Part shown: piece after piece, positions 60,378-64,000 of the stretch
How the letters are laid out: every line of letters starts with the position of its first letter
Position numbering within the stretch: the stretch's first letter is position 1
NCBI RefSeq assembly: GCF_002078015.1
Contig: NZ_LWBP01000254.1
Span: 124,001 to 188,000, forward strand
Length of the DNA stretch: 64,000 nucleotides
Direction of reading: 5' to 3'
DNA from: Niastella populi
GTDB taxonomy: Bacteria; Bacteroidota; Bacteroidia; Chitinophagales; Chitinophagaceae
Program-made: the position numbers and the translations under genes
The notes under the pieces: generated by a model
What the model was told of the DNA's origin: nothing
Databases searched by the model: none
Seen by the model: only the letters and a program-made list of their open reading frames with translations

Positions 60378-61505
60378 ATGAGTAAGGATAGAATCTGGTT
60401 TTTAGTTGGCAAAAAACTAGCTGGTGAGGCAAGCGCCGAAGAATTGAATGAACTGGAAGGACTGTTGCGTAGCGATCCTGACATGCATTACGCCCTCCAA
60501 AATATAACTGACTTATGGAATCTGCCTGTGCCTGCAACAAGTGAAGCAGACGATGCCTTCAACCGCCATCTGGGCAGGTTGAAAGAAACCGGTGTTCAAT
60601 GGAACCAGGTTGCTGAAACCGGTATTCAACCCGGCGATATACCCGCACAAAAGCGTTCACGTAAATCACCTTTTATAATTAGTATAGCCGCTACCGTTCT
60701 CCTGGTGGCCTGTATATTCTGGTATAACGCCGCAACTAAAAAAACTTCAGACCGCCCTTTCGCGGCCGGCCTGGCCGGCAAAAAAAATGAGGTAAGCACC
60801 CGTAATGGTTCCAAAACAACCATTACCCTGCCCGATGGATCAAAAGTTTGGCTGAATGCGGGCAGCGTGCTGACCTACAATAAAGATTTCGGCGGTGACA
60901 TACGGGAAGTTGAACTAAGCGGCGAAGCTTTTTTTGACGTGGTGCCTGCCACCTCACCGGCAACAGCGCAAAAAGTTCCATTCATCATCCATACCCAACA
61001 TATAGATATACGCGTGCTGGGAACCGCATTCAACGTGAAGTCGTACCCCGGCGACAAACATACCGAAACCAGCCTGGTGCATGGCAAGGTGGAAGTGATG
61101 ATCCATAACCGCCCCGAAGAAAAGATCGTTTTGCACCCCAATGAAAAGCTGGTTGTAAAGAATGAAGAAGCGGTTGAACCCGTTGCCGGTAAACCGGCCG
61201 CGCCTGATACAGAGCCCCTGGTTTCACTTAGCAAATTAACCTATTCAGATGCCGACAGCATGATAGTTGAAACAGCGTGGGTGCAAAACAAGCTTGCATT
61301 TAATAATGAATCGCTTTTGCAAGTGGTTGAAAAAATGGAACGCTGGTACAATGTAGAGATCGAGATCAGGGATGAAAAAGTACGTGCGGAAAGAATTTCG
61401 GGGACTTTCGAAAATGAAACCATACAACAGGCGCTGGATTATTTAAGCATATCGACACCCTTTCAGTATTCAATGCAGGGTAACAAAGTAATTATAGGAC
61501 GATGA
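60378..61505 (+). CDS. FecR-family anti-sigma factor
   Basis: A 375-residue inner-membrane anti-sigma protein. The N-terminal cytoplasmic helix bundle covers about 1-90. One membrane helix follows (PFIISIAATVLLVACIFWYNA). The periplasmic FecR domain holds the signature NEVSTRNGSKTTITLPDGSKVWLNAGSVLTYNKDF and the DUF4974 C-terminal domain (AFNNESLLQVVEKMERWYNVEIEI...ISGTFENETIQQALDYLSISTPFQY). Its periplasmic end should contact the STN domain of the downstream SusC. ATG 60378 gives a normal N-terminus; ATG 60330 adds a hydrophobic tail without support. Confidence 0.93.
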   Translation: MSKDRIWFLVGKKLAGEASAEELNELEGLLRSDPDMHYALQNITDLWNLPVPATSEADDAFNRHLGRLKETGVQWNQVAETGIQPGDIPAQKRSRKSPFIISIAATVLLVACIFWYNAATKKTSDRPFAAGLAGKKNEVSTRNGSKTTITLPDGSKVWLNAGSVLTYNKDFGGDIREVELSGEAFFDVVPATSPATAQKVPFIIHTQHIDIRVLGTAFNVKSYPGDKHTETSLVHGKVEVMIHNRPEEKIVLHPNEKLVVKNEEAVEPVAGKPAAPDTEPLVSLSKLTYSDADSMIVETAWVQNKLAFNNESLLQVVEKMERWYNVEIEIRDEKVRAERISGTFENETIQQALDYLSISTPFQYSMQGNKVIIGR

Positions 61506-61619
61506 TATTTTAAATCAAAACGATTGAAAAATGAATAACAACAGCTCTTAAAGCCTTAAACAAAAGCGGAACCTCATTGCAGTGAGATCCCGCCAGGTAA
61601 AATACAGGCTGAAACGAAG

Positions 61620-61641
61620 TTTCCTGTTTAGGCACAGGAAA
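61620..61641 (+). other. Hairpin in the leader of the STN-type susC gene
   Basis: TTTCCTGT (61620-61627), loop TTAGGC, ACAGGAAA (61634-61641): a perfect 8-bp stem 32 nt before the start codon. It could affect mRNA stability or translation. Confidence 0.45.
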
Positions 61642-61673
61642 GACCTATTATTTAACCTTCCAATTAACAAAGT

Positions 61674-64000
61674 ATGAAAAAAAACGGAATTCTGCTGAGT
61701 TTCGGCAGGGACCCGCTTTTGTTAAAGTTTGTCCTGATTATGAAGCTTTCATTTGCCATAATACTGCTTAGCTGTCTTCATGTTGCTGCCGGAGGCTTTT
61801 CCCAGAACAGGATAAGCGTCGACTTTCAATCGACTCAATTGAAAAGGGCATTGACCTTCATTGAAAAGAAAAGTAATTTCCGCTTTCTATATAACGAAAG
61901 CCTGGTTACCAATGCGCCCCGTATTACCCTCACCATGGCCAATGCAGAAGTGACCGATGTTCTGAACCGCTTACTTAACAATACCGGCCTCTCGTACCAG
62001 TTGATGGCCAATAACCTGGTCATTCTGAAAAATGGTTCGTCGGTGGTTGTTCAGGATATAAAAGTATCGGGCAGGGTAACCAGTACAACCGGTGAGCCGG
62101 TTGCCGGCGTTTCGGTAATGGTAAAGAATACCACCATTGGAACTACAACCGATGGAGCAGGTAACTACTCGCTTACGGTGCCCGACAGCGCCATCCTGGT
62201 TTTCTCCTCATTGGGATTTGAAACGCAGGAATTGCCCGTTAATGGCCGCGCAACTATCGACGTTAGTATGAAAGCTGCAGACGCTTCTTCATTGCAGCAG
62301 GTGGTGGTTATCGGTTATGGTACCAGTTCGCGCCGCGACCTTACCGCTCCGGTAGCCGTTGTGGATCCTGAAGATCTGAACAAACGTATGACGGCCAGTC
62401 CCATGCAGGCATTGCAGGGTAACGCGCCCGGGGTACAGGTTGTTACTACCGGGGCGCCCGGTGGTTCACCAACCGTTCGTATCCGTGGCGTTGGCTCCTT
62501 TAATAATACATCACCACTATATGTTGTAGATGGAATGTTTGTCGATAACATCGACTTCCTCAATACCAACGACATTGGTGAAATGTCGATTTTAAAAGAT
62601 GCGTCTGCCGCAGCCATTTATGGGGTGCGTGCCGCCAATGGCGTGGTGATCATAACAACAAAAAAAGGAAGGTATAACCAGAAAACCCGCGTAACCTATA
62701 ATGGCTACTTCGGTGTACAAAGACCAACAGGTAAATTTAAGCTGGCCAATGGCGCACAATATGCAGCCATGGAACTGGCAAAAAAAACCGGCACCGATAC
62801 CGCGAGAGTTGCGTTATCGGTATCGAAATTTGGCGGCTCGGGCCTGAATCCTTCAACCAGTACCGATTGGTACGATGAATTGCTTAAGAGCTCAGCGCTT
62901 ATGCATAACCACAGCATCGATCTGTCGGGCGGCGCCAGCAAAATAAATTATACCCTGGGTTTGAACTATCTGTACCAGGATGGGATCATGGATGCAGCAG
63001 AAAACAATTACAAAAGGTATAACGTTCGCTTTCAGATCGAAGCCAAGCCCTACGAATTCCTGAAACTGGGTTTAACCACGCACCTGAGCAATTTTATTCA
63101 GCGAAATCCCAACACGGGCGCCTTTTCCCTGGCTTACCTGGCTTCGCCATTATATCCGGTATTCGATCCCAACAATACGTTGGCGTTTCCTGATAAATAT
63201 ACTTCTTCAACAACGCTTGGTTTTGCCAACGGCGTATTTAACAACCCGGTTGCGGCAGCCAACTACTGGTTCGACAAAACAAAAGGCTTCCAGATTTTGC
63301 CAACCCTGTATGCTGAAGCAGATATTGTGAAAAACAAATTGTCGTTCAGGTCGCAGATAAGCCAGCGTTATGGTTCTAACCTCAACCAGAACTTCCTGCC
63401 GCAATATTATGTCGATAACATTCAGCTTCAGCGAAACTCGACACTGACGACAACTGAAACCAGAACGGAAAACTACATCATCGATAATTTAATCACTTAT
63501 AAAGACAACAAAGGCGATCACAGCTGGACGTTGTTGCTGGGGCAGTCGGTGCGTGATGAACGATTCAGGTCGACCCAGGTAATAACCGATAGCGTACCTG
63601 GCCAACAGGAATTCTGGTATGCCGATCAGGGCGTTCGCCGCCAGAACGGTTATAATGAAACAGGGTTCAGGAATTCTTCCGTTTCCTTTTTCGGCCGCCT
63701 TAGTTATGATTTTGCCGACAGGTATTTATTGACAGCCACTTTCCGCGCCGACGGTACTTCAAAGTACCAGGACAAATGGGGTTATTTCCCTTCAGTGGGC
63801 GTAGGCTGGGTAATTTCGGAAGAAGAATTTATGAAGGATCAGCAGTTGTTCGATCAATTGAAAATACGCGGATCGTGGGGTAAACTGGGGAACGATAATG
63901 TTAACCCCAGCACCGGTTATGCTGTTGTGAATACGGGTAATGATTATTCGGGCATTTTCGGCAGTACGCCCGGTTCTGCCGGCTCACCACAAACAGGTTA
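61674..64000 (+). CDS. SusC/RagA-family TonB transporter with STN domain, 3' truncated
   Basis: The frame is open from ATG 61674 to the window end (776 residues seen). The signal/anchor ends near GGFSQN. An STN (secretin/TonB N-terminal) domain follows at about 50-130 (QSTQLKRALTFIEKKSNFRFLYNE; VLNRLLNNTGLSYQLMANNLVIL). Next is a carboxypeptidase-like domain (VSGRVTSTTGEPVAGVSVMVKNT). The plug carries LQQVVVIGYGTSSRRD and DASAAAIYGVRAANGVVIITTKKG, and the barrel begins. The STN domain contacts FecR across the periplasm, so this transporter is also the signal receptor. The partner SusD is presumably beyond the window. Confidence 0.93.
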   Translation, partial: MKKNGILLSFGRDPLLLKFVLIMKLSFAIILLSCLHVAAGGFSQNRISVDFQSTQLKRALTFIEKKSNFRFLYNESLVTNAPRITLTMANAEVTDVLNRLLNNTGLSYQLMANNLVILKNGSSVVVQDIKVSGRVTSTTGEPVAGVSVMVKNTTIGTTTDGAGNYSLTVPDSAILVFSSLGFETQELPVNGRATIDVSMKAADASSLQQVVVIGYGTSSRRDLTAPVAVVDPEDLNKRMTASPMQALQGNAPGVQVVTTGAPGGSPTVRIRGVGSFNNTSPLYVVDGMFVDNIDFLNTNDIGEMSILKDASAAAIYGVRAANGVVIITTKKGRYNQKTRVTYNGYFGVQRPTGKFKLANGAQYAAMELAKKTGTDTARVALSVSKFGGSGLNPSTSTDWYDELLKSSALMHNHSIDLSGGASKINYTLGLNYLYQDGIMDAAENNYKRYNVRFQIEAKPYEFLKLGLTTHLSNFIQRNPNTGAFSLAYLASPLYPVFDPNNTLAFPDKYTSSTTLGFANGVFNNPVAAANYWFDKTKGFQILPTLYAEADIVKNKLSFRSQISQRYGSNLNQNFLPQYYVDNIQLQRNSTLTTTETRTENYIIDNLITYKDNKGDHSWTLLLGQSVRDERFRSTQVITDSVPGQQEFWYADQGVRRQNGYNETGFRNSSVSFFGRLSYDFADRYLLTATFRADGTSKYQDKWGYFPSVGVGWVISEEEFMKDQQLFDQLKIRGSWGKLGNDNVNPSTGYAVVNTGNDYSGIFGSTPGSAGSPQTG

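Overview
The window looks like a chromosomal segment of a Bacteroidota species, most likely family Chitinophagaceae (Niastella/Chitinophaga-like). The evidence is two SusC-type TonB-dependent transporters with a SusD lipoprotein, an ECF sigma/FecR pair, an S46 dipeptidyl-peptidase, lipoprotein signals of the SCKK type, few Shine-Dalgarno sequences, and repeated promoters of the Bacteroidota TTTG-N19-TAnnTTTG type. No rRNA is present. There are two tRNAs, Asn(GTT) and Met(CAT), both on the minus strand.

Layout. 1-2830: end of a phenylacetate-catabolism cluster (paaG fragment, paaI, paaY) with an aldo/keto reductase between. 2824-3425: a four-helix-bundle gene between inverted arrays of an 8-bp repeat. 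3452-11423: housekeeping and envelope genes (obg, membrane-anchored patatin-like hydrolase, S46 peptidase, RDD protein, type II NADH dehydrogenase). 11703-16993: FIST sensor plus hybrid histidine kinase, then a soluble patatin. 17578-18666: pectate lyase. 18770-22877: an A+T-richer islet with a type IV AbiE toxin-antitoxin pair whose promoter carries an inverted repeat, then VOC, unknown, DEDDh exonuclease and PP2C genes. 23138-25655: AraC regulator, old yellow enzyme, VOC protein.

25670-38457 is a complete polysaccharide utilization locus. It has a membrane-spanning propeller/Y_Y_Y/LuxR regulator, a secreted GH5-CBM6 enzyme, SusC, SusD and two GH30 enzymes. A 23-bp motif is shared upstream of the GH5 and susC genes. 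The enzyme set suggests a beta-glucan (beta-1,6/beta-1,3) substrate, which is an inference. After an FtsX/MacB-like permease comes 41119-43805. This is a compact phage-like cassette: a LexA/CI-type self-cleaving repressor diverges from a small HTH protein, an unknown protein, a DnaA-domain-IV-like protein and a Mu Gam homologue, with no transposase or structural genes. It is the best candidate in the window for an undescribed system.

43892-48633 holds a class I isoprenoid-synthase-like enzyme with an NAD(P) oxidoreductase, a small HTH gene, a stand-alone APS kinase divergent from an Asp/Asn hydroxylase-like dioxygenase, and a PhyH-type dioxygenase preceded by a perfect CRP-consensus palindrome. 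48634-49558 has no convincing gene but contains exactly fifteen 11-bp degenerate units followed by eleven 10-bp units, unlike any feature I can name. 49559-53981: an orphan lipoprotein and a DUF4249/TonB receptor pair. 54599-59096: hydrolase, sterol desaturase-like, Rieske, hflX and outer-membrane protein genes. 59675-64000: an ECF sigma, a FecR anti-sigma and an STN-domain SusC (truncated by the window end), which together form a trans-envelope signalling unit.
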